64,000 nt of DNA from Strigamia acuminata. Lineage: Eukaryota; Arthropoda; Chilopoda; Geophilomorpha; Linotaeniidae. The notes beneath the pieces were generated by a model. The model was not told the DNA's origin. It saw only the letters and a list, made by a program, of their open reading frames with translations, and made no database searches. Position 1 is the first letter of the stretch. The number at the start of each line of letters is the position of its first letter. The translations under genes were made by a program, and so were the position numbers. The stretch lies in assembly GCA_949358305.1 (NCBI GenBank), contig OX442314.1:15431060-15495059 (forward strand). The letters are read 5' to 3'. Positions 14,119-24,600 of this stretch are shown here, in pieces.

Positions 14119-14633
14119 TTTGCAACAATTCAAAACTTCTACTAACGAACGACAGACGGCAATACTCGATCATGCCATTATTTACGAGATAATTTAGAAA
14201 TGTCAATCACTGACCGGTTGGACCTAATAAAACACTTTGTAATTTTAAACTTTGTGAAATTGCTTTCCTCTTCCTCGACGTTTTGATTAATTAATCTAAA
14301 GTTCCTAAAAATTTTCATTGCCGGTCCTTTTAAAATACTCTCGATTCCATGCAGCAAAGCACGCATATTGCAATAAACAAAAGAATTGTATTTTTGTTTC
14401 AAAGTTTTTTGTATTTAAAATTAAATTTTTATAATTTAAATTTTAATTAGATGAAAGAAAAAAAGAAACTAAGAATGTAAAATGTTATTGATGAAAATGT
14501 TAGTCCATTTAATGGAGTCGAGAGTAGGTTAGAGAGTATATTTTTTAAAACGGCATTCAAAATCTCAAAATCAAGTTATAGGGTATATTGTTTCCATAAA
14601 CTGTAATTGGGGACTGAGGTCCAATTAATCAAA
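14119..14633. promoter_or_regulatory. Bidirectional promoter region, CDIN1 / ETAA1-like
   Basis: This 515 bp separates the start codons of two divergently transcribed genes. I see no strong TATA box. It probably contains both 5' UTRs and a shared promoter. A 62-codon minus-strand open frame lies inside it. Confidence 0.55.
14178..14366 (-). CDS. Possible small upstream ORF before CDIN1
   Basis: An ATG-initiated frame of 62 codons starts MRALLHGIES and ends ISKLSRK. Its stop lies about 60 nt upstream of the CDIN1 start codon on the same strand. The composition is mixed and charged, with an acidic stretch EEEESN in the middle and no membrane segment or known motif. It could be an upstream ORF in the CDIN1 leader, a separate micropeptide, or chance. 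I do not recognise it. Confidence 0.22.
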   Translation of the reverse strand: MRALLHGIESILKGPAMKIFRNFRLINQNVEEEESNFTKFKITKCFIRSNRSVIDISKLSRK

Positions 14634-16790
14634 ATGTCAAAAGTCATGTCAATTGGTCAAACTTTTAAAATGACGAAGTGCCTTCAAATAAGGAAAGGAA
14701 AACCGAATAGTGGGAAGCAAAACGTAAAGCTAAGAACACGAGGAGAACCCAGTCGTATACTTCAGAGTAAGTTGAATAATATTGAATTATAGTATAGTAA
14801 CTAAAGAACTATAGAAACTAACTTTAAAACCGAGTATTAATTTTTTCGTTGTTTTTCAGTGCCAGAGACACCCAAACCTAAAGGCAAATTACTAAGCGGT
14901 CAGTTTCTAAGTGCCGGCAGAAGTAAACGAAAGTCACCGGACACGACACCTGAAATTAAGAAATCTATACTTGTATTTTCGCCAAAACTTAATCAGTCGC
15001 CCCGTAATGATATAACATGGAAGGTGTCTTCTCCCATAAGCGTCCAATTAATGACTCAGTCAACTGAACCAGATAAATATGTCCCAGATCGTGTTGTAAA
15101 GGTAAGCAAATCAATTCATGTCCACATAAAGTTGTAGTAAATTTAATTCATTCATATTAATGTTTCCAGACTCCAACTGAGAGAAAAAGCAAGTCCTTAA
15201 TTAATGTTTGGAAAACTAAAAAGCAAATTGAAAACCAGAATGGCGCTGATGATACGAATAATGCAAAGTACAGTATAGAATAAAATAATACGAATTTTCA
15301 ATAATGTTAAAAAGATATAATCGTTTTACTTTCAGTTCTTTCAAAAGACCGAGGCTCGAAAATGATGAAAGATGCAGTAAGATGGCACTTTCTCAGATAA
15401 TAAAAAAACCAGGTTAGATTTCACATATAAAAAATAAATGAGAGACGTATTTTCAGACATTAATTTTTTTTATCTCAAGTTTCAGGTTTTAATTCTCGCC
15501 GAAAGCCAGATTTTACTATCTTTGATGATAACGAGTGGCCAGACGAAGATGAATTTCAAAATCCGGATTTTCTCCAAGCAACTCAAGAAATGGAGGACAT
15601 TTCGCTCGCTGCAAAAAAACACACCGTTCTTGATGCACCACAGCCTACACCTCCATTGGGAAATTTATTAACCGCTGCTGTGGTTAAGTGTCCAAGTGTG
15701 AAAAGAAACCAGACTGTTCAAAGACAATGTTCCAGTTATATTGCACCAAAATCTGCTCAAGGTGCTGTTCCGTCTAAATCGTTATCGGAGAGAACAGTAA
15801 TCGCCCCAAATGCTGTCTGTGAAATCATGAAACCAAGCCAGCTAGTTAAAAAGTCGACTTTAAATGGAACAACGAACTTCACTGAAATTCGTAGAAAATC
15901 TCAGCATTGTACCCAGCCGGTGAAATGTGCTCCCTTGCCAAATCCAAGCAACTCGGTGTCGGACGGGAAGAATTTAGTGGCTCAACATCAACCAAAGCCT
16001 AAAGATAATTTCCTATTTGAAGATTTAAATGTTTTTGACGAATCGTTTGATAAGTTAGTGATGGAAAATTTAGATTCCCTCGGAGGTAATGGTTCTGAAG
16101 ATTGTAATACGGTCCCAGATCAACTTGGACACACGTCCGCAGTATCCGGTAAACCAGCAACTGCAAAGTGCAACAAAGTGCAATTTGTTAATGTTGGAGA
16201 AAAAGGAGAACAAAAGGAACGTGTTGGCAAAACTCAGCCAACTAAAAGTAGTGCAACCACACGGAATAAGGTTGAAGGAAATTTCGATAGTAAACAAAAA
16301 GTTTCATTGTCGAATAAACCAACAGCAGCAGCAGCAAAAGGGAAAGCAAAATTGGCCGAGACTAAATTTACAAACATTAGGCCAAAAGAAAACGCTTTGA
16401 TACCGAAGATAAAAACGTCCAACAAGGATGTTCCTAGCCGTAACATTACTAAGTGCACATCGGACAAGAGACTAAATACGAATTGTTCTTTAGACGCAAA
16501 TCGTATTAACTGTTCAGCAGCTGGTTCGCTTTGGCCAGACGATGACGATGACGATCTTTTCTTCAACAGTCCTCAAGTGCTTGCAGAATTTCAGAAATTT
16601 GATGGTTTGTTAGTTAAATAATTTTAAAAATACATCGTACCGGTATATATATTTTTTCTATAATAAAGTTTAAATTTAAATTCATTCAGCAGTAGCAATT
16701 TCCAAAGATGAAGAAATTCGTAGGAAACATGAAGCAGCGGAATTAAGAAGACAAAAGAAGATAGCCAGCCGCTTGATGATTCCAAGATAG
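14634..16790 (+). CDS. ETAA1-like protein (putative RPA-binding ATR activator)
   Basis: Six exons join in frame: 14634-14766, 14860-15101, 15170-15267, 15336-15412, 15486-16604 and 16690-16790, giving 589 residues. Exon 2 carries PETPKPKGK and, at about 91-104, SPRNDITWKVSSPI. This resembles the short tryptophan-containing ATR-activating motif of ETAA1. Most of the rest is low-complexity and basic or serine-rich, with acidic-hydrophobic islands near 195-215 (FDDNEWPDEDEF) and 533-552 (WPDDDDDDLFF onward). The last exon encodes a basic amphipathic helix, KDEEIRRKHEAAELRRQKK. It matches the RPA32C-binding helices of UNG2, XPA, SMARCAL1 and ETAA1, and sits C-terminally as in ETAA1. The known family is nuclear: RPA brings it to single-stranded DNA, where it activates ATR. 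The family call rests on motifs and layout because the sequence is otherwise poorly conserved. If the last intron (16605-16689) is retained, translation stops at 16621 and the RPA helix is lost. Confidence 0.55.
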
Positions 16791-17008
16791 TAATTAAATT
16801 GTTCCAATTTTTATTAAATATGTAACCACGTACAATGTGGCACAAAGGTAGTGCAAGTGGACAATTAAAACGAAAAATTTCGGCATTCTCCTTTACATTA
16901 ACAATTGCTTTTTGATAGGTTTTGTCCACAAACTGAAACATGCTTTCAAAACAAAAGAAACTCTTGACTGGCTCAAAATAACTCCTGGCTATTTGAATAT
17001 TTTTTTTC
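16791..17008. terminator. Convergent 3' ends of ETAA1-like and TOMM20
   Basis: Only 218 bp lie between the two stop codons. Plus-strand ATTAAA signals occur at 16793 and 16813, and a minus-strand AATAAA at 16815-16810. The 3' UTRs therefore almost certainly overlap. A further plus-strand AATAAA near 16663, inside the last ETAA1-like intron, could serve the intron-retained transcript. Confidence 0.6.
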
Positions 17009-18089
17009 TCATTCTAAGTCGTCTTCAACCAAATTACTTGTACTGTTTGCAATTCTCTAAAAATGAAAAGGATTTTTTTGAGTAAAAAAAAACATGGTAA
17101 GTTAACAAATCACCGTTCCCACTCACTACATAAAGAAATCGTAACAACTAAAATGAAATAAAGCGAGAATTTAATTCATTCGAAAAATGTACAGGTATGA
17201 GAAACAGTTAGAAGAGGGAAATTTCCTTCATGGTTGTTCGAAATTTTCCCTTGCACGCCGCAAGCCTTGACTCATGCACGGAAGACGTCCGGAAATGTTC
17301 CCTCTTATTTTCCAATATTTAAAGTAAATTTGCAAAATTTCACTTTATACAAGAAATCTCTAGCGAGTGAGAACTTTGGTTATATTTAATTACGATAACT
17401 TCACTCCCAATTATACCTGACTGACGATGGGCAATCGTTGAAGCAACATGTGAAAAACTTGAGGAGGCAACGTTTGTTGAAGCACCTGGAGAAGTTGCTG
17501 CGGTTGTCCGCATAGTGCTACAGCATTACTTAAATGTTCGACGCCGTTCTCCAAATCATCTGCAAGAAATAATAATTACATTTCAGTTTCATCCATTAAG
17601 TTAAGTAGTAAAGATACCTTGAGCAAGCAACTCTTCTCCCAACTGAATTTCCTGTAAGAAAAAGCGCTGGACAGCCTCGTGATCCTTTAAATCTGGAATC
17701 TACAACGGGGGGATATTAGTATTTAAAACAACCGTATGTTAATTTCAAATCCAACCTGGCTTGTTTTTTTGGTTTCTTGATGCCTCTTAGCGTTAGCTCG
17801 TCCTAAAATCATAAAAATGCATTTTTAATTACAATCCAGCTATAAATTGTCTAAAATATAATTCTTTTGAACTCAGGCTTGTGTTTACAAACGAGTGCTG
17901 CGAGTGCAGATTCAAAAAGTAACCGATTTTAGTCTAAGCCTAAGTGTTCGACTTACGTTCTCTTAATTTCTGTTTGAAGAGAGGATCGGTCCTTCGCTTC
18001 CTATCGAAATATATGCAATATCCGATGAAAATAGTGCCACAGATACCTGCTGCAATACCCAAAGCTGTTTTTGACATCATAACAGCCAT
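17009..18089 (-). CDS. TOMM20: TOMM20, mitochondrial import receptor subunit
   Basis: Five exons join in frame: 17957-18089, 17756-17802, 17618-17699, 17417-17559 and 17009-17056, giving 150 residues (human about 145). The N-terminal anchor contains ALGIAAGICGTIFIGYCIYF, followed by basic DRKRR, the family hallmark. Then come the linker, FFLQEIQLGEELLAQG, and the TPR-like receptor region with LCGQPQQLLQVLQQTLPP and VFHMLLQRLP, ending with the acidic tail VEDDLE. It sits in the outer mitochondrial membrane with its receptor domain in the cytosol, and binds presequences as part of the TOM complex. I chose the start giving MAVMMSKTALG because it matches family N-termini. An in-frame upstream ATG at 18200 would add 37 residues. 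The minus-strand polyadenylation signal is at 16815-16810. Confidence 0.95.
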
Positions 18090-18891
18090 AATTTGGTCGG
18101 CAGACAGCTGAACAGGACGATTACAGCCGACACGGAAAGCATGCAGGCGGGCCCAAGCGGCACTCAAACTGTCGCAGTTTCGCAGTAAAAGGAACGACAT
18201 TATCCTATTGGTTTAAATTTTTGTTAAGCTTGAAGGGAAGCATGCGGGAACTCTAGATTTTGTCATCAATTATGGGAGCAAATAAGTTTCCATATTTTTG
18301 AAATTATAAAAAAATATTTAAAAAAAATTTTAAAGTTACGTTCCGTAACTAACGATCATGACCGCGCATATAGTGTGAAGAATGTGATAGCAGACGGTTT
18401 CTAGTAGCAACGAATGTGAACTGTGGCGTCGTGCCGGTAGGACATTCAAATATTTAAAAGTATTGTAAAACAACGTGATTTGGTAGAAAATGATGATTTA
18501 AAATGAAAATACGTGTTTTATTCCGTGAACATCTTCGGACCAATGTAAGGTAAATCATCTTTCACTTCTTTTTATTTATTGTTTCTTATAAATTTGAAAC
18601 TTTGGAATATGTTATCCTGTTTTGCAAAACGAATTACTACCTAGTCTTATTTTGTGGTTTAATGGCGGAAAGATAGAATTCAATAAAAACTTTTGGGGGT
18701 CGTGACGCCATAGCTCAAGTTTTGAAAACTTTTCACAAATAAATCTGGATGTTTAAAAAAAAAAAGTTTATTGTCATTCTCATTGGCTAATGAAATGTTT
18801 CCGTAGTGTGTTTTGAAAGAAATGTTTACGTTTCTGATGCGTTACTGACTTCTGGGTGTAACGTCTTCCTTATGTTGATGTCTAATTTATG
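18090..18891. other. Divergent intergenic region, TOMM20 / HDAC1-like
   Basis: This is about 800 bp between the TOMM20 start and the HDAC TATA box. It holds the TOMM20 promoter and leader. A short open frame beginning ATGAAAATACG (18503) runs into a donor-like GTAAGG, but I see no matching acceptor before the HDAC gene. Nothing else is recognisable. Confidence 0.5.
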
Positions 18892-18923
18892 TATATAAGC
18901 AGTAAGCAACACTCACTGCTTCA
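18892..18923 (+). promoter_or_regulatory. TATA box and initiator of the HDAC1-like gene
   Basis: TATATAAG at 18892-18899 is followed 31 nt later by an initiator-like TTCATCA, with the presumed start at A18923. This is standard TATA-to-Inr spacing and predicts a 5' leader of only about 21 nt before the ATG at 18944. Confidence 0.55.
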
Positions 18924-18943
18924 TCATTAACTATTCAAATAGA

Positions 18944-20248
18944 ATGCAGGCTCACGCAAAGAATAGGGTGTGTTATTATTACAATAACGAGATTGGAAGT
19001 TATTATTTTGGAAAAAATCATCCGATGAAACCGAACCGAATTCGACTGACGGACGACCTCGTGATCAATTACGATCTTTATCGAAGAATGGAAATTATTT
19101 GGCCACACCGTGCGACCCCGGAAGATATGATCAAATTTCACAGCAAAGAATATATCAATTTTCTTCACAGTATTTGCCCAGCGAATGACATGTCTGTTTA
19201 CGGTGCCCGAATGGAAAAATTTAGTCGAGGCAACGATTGTCCCGTGTTCCTCGGCTTGTTTGAGTATTGCCAGGAGACTACCGGGGGATCCGTTGCTGCC
19301 GCCGTAAAGTTGAACGAAAAATCCACGGACATCGCGATCAATTGGTCCGGCGGTTTCCACCACGCCAAAAAATCGTACGCTTCGGGTTTTTGTTACGTAA
19401 ACGACATAGTTTTAGCGATCTTGGAGCTGTTAAAACATAATCAACGAGTCCTTTATATCGACATTGATGTCCACCATGGCGACGGCGTCGAAGAAGCGTT
19501 TTATGTAACCGATCGTGTCATGACCTGTTCGTTCCACAGGCATGACGGCGATTTTTTCCCGGGAACTGGAGACATCAGAGACATCGGAGTCGGAACCGGC
19601 AAAAATTATTCTCTCAATTTCCCTTTACGAGAGGGAATTGATGATGATTCATTCCAAGGAATTTTCTCGTCGGTTATTTCGAAAGTGATGGAATCTTATC
19701 AGCCAAACGTTGTCGTCTTACAAAGTGGCGCCGATTCTTTAACCGGAGATCGACTCGGCTGTTTCAATCTAACAGTTAAAGGTCATGGCAAATGCCTCGC
19801 GTTTGTCAAGACCTTCAATTTGCCTTTGTTGGTGTTGGGCGGTGGGGGCTACAACACTGCCAACGTTGCTCGTTGCTGGGCCTACGAAACGGGGGTCGCG
19901 CTCGGTATCGATTTGGCGAATGAATTACCGTCTCATCAATTCATGGACTATTATGGTCCCAATTACAAACTTCACATCTCTCCTGATCCCGACATGAGAG
20001 ATAAGAATAAGCCTACCTACTTAAATAGAACTACAGAAACAATATTGGAAAATTTGCGAAGGTTGCCACACGCACCGAGCGTTCAAATGCAACCGATTCC
20101 CGACGCTGCCATCATTATCGACGATGGTAGTCCAGATGAACGCGGTGCGAAACGAGCCAAAAACAAGAGAGTCGGGTGTGATGGCAGTGACGATGATTCG
20201 AAATCTCGTAGCAAGCGACAACGAACCTGCTATTACGAAAATGAATAA
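18944..20248 (+). CDS. Class I histone deacetylase, HDAC1/Rpd3 type, intronless
   Basis: A single uninterrupted frame of 434 residues covers the whole deacetylase domain. Zn-hydrolase residues occupy the HDAC1 positions: H139-H140 in GGFHHAKK, D175 and H177 in [10 protein letters not shown]264 in SGADSL and Y303 in GGGGYN. The catalytic machinery therefore looks intact. It should remove acetyl groups from histone lysines in the nucleus, in Sin3/NuRD/CoREST-type complexes. The C-terminal tail is short and mixed, with basic patches ([15 protein letters not shown]) instead of the long acidic tail of vertebrate HDAC1. Having no introns among intron-rich neighbours suggests a retrocopy, though an ancestrally intronless gene is possible. 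Several substitutions in invariant blocks (F before HH, S for C before GADS, RHDGDFF for KYGEYF) mark it as divergent. A polyadenylation signal AATAAA lies near 20334. Confidence 0.93.
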   Translation: MQAHAKNRVCYYYNNEIGSYYFGKNHPMKPNRIRLTDDLVINYDLYRRMEIIWPHRATPEDMIKFHSKEYINFLHSICPANDMSVYGARMEKFSRGNDCPVFLGLFEYCQETTGGSVAAAVKLNEKSTDIAINWSGGFHHAKKSYASGFCYVNDIVLAILELLKHNQRVLYIDIDVHHGDGVEEAFYVTDRVMTCSFHRHDGDFFPGTGDIRDIGVGTGKNYSLNFPLREGIDDDSFQGIFSSVISKVMESYQPNVVVLQSGADSLTGDRLGCFNLTVKGHGKCLAFVKTFNLPLLVLGGGGYNTANVARCWAYETGVALGIDLANELPSHQFMDYYGPNYKLHISPDPDMRDKNKPTYLNRTTETILENLRRLPHAPSVQMQPIPDAAIIIDDGSPDERGAKRAKNKRVGCDGSDDDSKSRSKRQRTCYYENE

Positions 20249-20551
20249 TTCATCATGAAATAACGAAAAGCAAGAAGTAATGAATACTTGTAGCTTGAAA
20301 TTAAATGCATTTTTGAAGACGACTTGACATGTCAATAAACTGATGATTACGAAGATCCACCTGTTGCTCACATTCGAGTTATTATTTCGGGTTTGTGTTC
20401 AATAGTTTTAAAATGTCATTCTTTTTTATTAAAAGTTTTGAGTATGAAGTACAATGAAAAATAAAACTGTACATTTTCCATTTTGAAGCAATTCGAAAAT
20501 GTTAGAAATTGGGCAATATACATCATTTCAAGAGATCATCTTCGCAGTTAT
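20249..20551. terminator. Convergent 3' region, HDAC1-like / Dscam-like
   Basis: About 300 bp lie between the two stop codons. Plus-strand AATAAA occurs at about 20334 and 20461, and minus-strand AATAAA at 20430-20425. It holds the two 3' UTRs and nothing else I can recognise. Confidence 0.55.
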
Positions 20552-21699
20552 TCAGTATAATTTCATGATTTTCATAGGACCAGAATCTGCAATCGAAAAA
20601 AAAGTCCAATCAAATCCACAACGAACAAGTAATAGAATTCTACCTTTATGTTTGTACAAATTCATTCTATTCCTATCCATCTGCGAATAATCAACAACAT
20701 CATCACCACGTAAACACATCTCTTCACTCCTTCTGGGAAATATAAATGTTGTTTCTGCTGTGTTGTACCGACTAAATTATCAAGCAGGTTCTTTAAGGAC
20801 TGTTTATAATTCACAATATAGTTTTACCTGTTCCTATTTAATGTGTGATGGGGATACCCAAGTGGGTGGGGTTCCCCCGGGTGTCTCGGATAACTATCTA
20901 CTCTTCGCGTCCTATGATGAAACTGTGGTGACGCATCCTCCGAAGAACTTGAATCGGGGCCATGCTCCAATAAATCTGGAACTAAACATAATATTAGTCA
21001 ATTATTCTAGGCACAAGTTGAAAAATGATGTACCTTCAGCTTCCGAATGAGAAATTTGGTGTCTTGGACACATGTGGACGGCTTGTTTTAAGTTCTCATT
21101 ATATAAATTTTCTGCCGGCGGCTGTAAAATAATCAAATTAGATCCTCAAACAGACGAGTTAGGAAAATATTATTACATATTTTGAATTGTAATTCAACTC
21201 TGTAGCGTTAGATGAGTATGCTGGTATGATTCCTTGAGAAGAATTTAAAATTTGAAACGTGGCATAAGGAGTTACATTCTCTTGAATTTCTGTAATTTTT
21301 TATTTTAATCTTTTCACAATCTTTTAAAAGAAAAGACTGTAAAATTGAAACCAATTCTTACTTGTGTCTTGTAGACTTCCATTTTCTATAGTTGGGACGG
21401 TTTCTGTATATGTTTTCTTTTTCAATGTATCCGGATTAACCGATTGATATTTGGGATTAATTTTATCTAATAATTATAGAACACGGGTTAGAAATTGTTC
21501 AACAGTATTAACACGAGAGTCATACAACCTGCAGTATTCCCACTTTCCATTTTTCTCCTTTTCAGACAGATACATACTACAGATATAAAGGCTGCCATTA
21601 AAAGTAAGGATGCCACAACTGGAATCATAACGGAGAGATCCAAAAACGAAAGAGTTCCTTCCTCTTCCTGCATTGAGATCTCTCTGTGCCTTCGGTTGT
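20552..21699 (-). CDS. Dscam-like: transmembrane and cytoplasmic exons
   Basis: The membrane exon is 21529-21699. Its helix runs roughly through [20 protein letters not shown] and ends in CICLKRRK, a stop-transfer sequence. The cytoplasmic exons are 21362-21466, 21177-21289, 21034-21121, 20828-20981, 20644-20732 and 20552-20586. The second of these contains [11 protein letters not shown], the tyrosine motif conserved in arthropod Dscam tails, and the next contains [11 protein letters not shown]. The tail is about 205 residues, clearly shorter than in fly Dscam1. The last two small exons were placed by splice signals and open frame only. If the donor at 20827 is skipped, translation stops immediately after RNR. 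Confidence 0.85.
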
Positions 21700-24600
21700 C
21701 TGCCCACAAAAAGACAAAAAACAAAATTAATTCAAATTAATTCGAAATGCCAAGTCTTTGTAACATTTCCAATGAGGCTTTAAAACTCGCATTCAGCTAA
21801 TTCGTGACAGTAAAGTAGTTTATTGGAAATATTACTTCATTTCGCCGTGCTGTTACCATCAGTTTCTTCTATTAGCGTCATAAAGTCGTACTGTGCAAAA
21901 TTTGATCCCGCACTACTATGAGCAGTCACTCGAAGTTGATAAGCGTCTGCAGGTGCTAAATCCGTAATGACGAATCTCTTGTTATCGGGTTTTACGTTAT
22001 TCGAAACTAATGTCCAGTCTGATGTTTCTTTTCTTTTATACTCCACAACAAAGTAAAGAATTGGACATCCGCCGTCGAACCAAGAATCCAAATTTAGAAT
22101 AATAAATGTGGAATTGGTTATTATGAGTTTATCTTTGGACGGAGTTTTAGGAGCTGAAATTATTCACGATTATTAAAAAAACAACTTTTTAAATGGCACG
22201 TGAATTGCATTATCATCTACCATCGCCTTTAGTCTTGGCAGTGATTATGTCCGAAGCTTGTCCTCGTCCTATTCTATTTACTGGGGTAACGTATACTTGA
22301 TACCGAGTACCGCAAGTGAGGCCTTGTAAAGTATGTGTGTAAACTGATGGCTGAAGATTTAGTTCTGACCACTGTCCGTAATCTTGGCGAAAACTGAGAA
22401 TGTAGTCTGGAAACAAAAATAAATAAATAACAAAGCTATAAATGAATGGTCGATAGAATTATTACGAATGTCGTTCAAGCGCATTTCATCCGACGGTCTG
22501 GTCCATGATAAATGAATTGATTTCATTGTTGTTGATACAATTGATACGATCGGCGCTTCAGGAGGAACTGTAAAAAGAAATTTTGTCATAAATCGTAGAT
22601 AATTCAGAATTAATTGTACTAATTATACCTTCTACAACGACCATGTGGGTAATATTATCACTATTCAAACTATTTTGTACCGTACAAGTATAATTTCCAG
22701 CATCATTACTTTGTATGCCTTTAATAATTAATTTTCCATCGGCTGACGCATGGACTTTATTCGACGTTTGTACACTTTCCCCTCTAAAAATATAAAAACA
22801 AACCAAAATTAACGAATTAATTAAACGGTATTGATTTACTTACAAAAAAAGCCATCTAACAGTAGCTGCTGGTGTTCCAATAAAATCGCAAGGTAATTCC
22901 AATTTTTGTTTCCAAGAAACAACAACATGGTTTCCAAACGACGCTATTCTTGCTGAAACTAAATTTGAAATGCGTTAAAGTTTTTACAAGAGTAAAATTA
23001 GCTGTAAATAACTCACCTAGAGGTCCAGAGGTAGTCTGTGTCATCACTCTGGTACTCTCCCCCTCTCCAATGACTGTTGAAGCCGTCACCCAAAACTCGT
23101 ATCTTCTGTTTTTGCTCAATCCCTTTGACTCGTACCTCAACATTGAGCCGGGTACACTGACTTTAGTGGTTTCCTGTAATTCAAAAAAGGTATAATATTC
23201 ATTCGGGGGCTCCATATTATAAGCTTATACATTCATACTAACCACGAACTCACCTCCCTTCCACTGTCTGTCAATCGGACATAAACCGTATATTTAAGTA
23301 TATTTCCATTGGGTTTTACTGGCGGCAACCAAGAAACCAGAATACCATCCAAGGACATCGTTAACGCCTTTATGTCTGCAGGTGGCCCAGGAACTAAAAG
23401 TAAAGTGGGTTTTTCTTCTATGAGAATGAATGCATTTCAATTCGAGCAACTTGCCATCTTCCAAAGTGGAACAGAAAACAGGTTCACTTCTAACTCCGTC
23501 TCCAACGTGTGTAAACGCCAGGAGGTGAACGCTGTAATTGGTGTGTTTCTCCAAACCATGCAGCATTGTTTTCAATGCGGGTGTGATTTTAGTTTCAAAC
23601 ACTGAACCACCGCGTGATGCTGCAATACAACAAACCGTATACCTATGCACTTGATTATTAATATACTCCATTAAAAAAGTAGCATTTAATACACATTCGA
23701 AAATAATTATTAAAAAAAATGATGCATCTATGGACAAGACATTACAACTAATATGTGTCTAAGACATGAGCCTATAGTTTACCCACCATACCATTCTCTC
23801 ATGGGCTTGTACAGCACTTTGTATCCTTGAAGAAGGCCATTGATATCATGTGCAGGTGGGGAATCCCACTGGATATGCAAGGATTGGGAAGACACGGCGG
23901 AACATTTGACATTACCAGGAGACGAGCTAGGAACTGCAATCAAAGAAATTGTTGAAACAATGAATATTAGAAGTAGAAGTAGAATTCTACCATCTTCAAT
24001 TGTCATTGCGACCACTTCTTCAGAATTAGGTCCAATGCCATGGTCATTAAACGCTTGCACAACAATGCTGTATTTGGTAAATTTTTTGAGTTTCTCCAAC
24101 GTGAGCATTAGATTTACTGGAGATCCCACATTTCCATCCGATAACGTACGAAAGTTGTACGGCTCTGAGTAATTGTAGAGTTTGTGTCCCACGTGATAAC
24201 CAAGTATTTCGCCATTCCAATGCTCCTGTTTCGGCGGCTGCAAACACCACGATTTATTCGCCAAAATATTTTTCTGAAAAACAAGGTTACCCACCTTCCA
24301 CGTGATCCTTAAAGTTTGCGAATTCATTGCCTCGACTCGAACATCTTTCGGAGGTCCACTGGGAGCTTTAAATTAAAAACATCAAGAGTGTTTTTCAAGC
24401 GGAGCACGCGAATTAGTCTGCAATTTACCTTCTTCCCCGGTTGTGGTAGAAACTAATACACTAGATTCGCTCATTCCTAATTCATTCGTAGCGAATACTC
24501 GAAAGCAGTATTTTGTAGCTGGCTTTAAATCTTTAATAGTGACTCGCATCTGAGTACTGGGAATTGTCAAATTAAAAACATGCGAAGACCAATCAATTCC

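Noticed and set aside
16070-16566. Antisense frames opposite the ETAA1-like exon 5
   Set aside because: They are shadows of the coding exon on the other strand, with no start context or domains.
18503-18545. Short ATG frame followed by a GTAAGG donor between TOMM20 and HDAC1-like
   Set aside because: No acceptor or continuing exon was found before the HDAC start.
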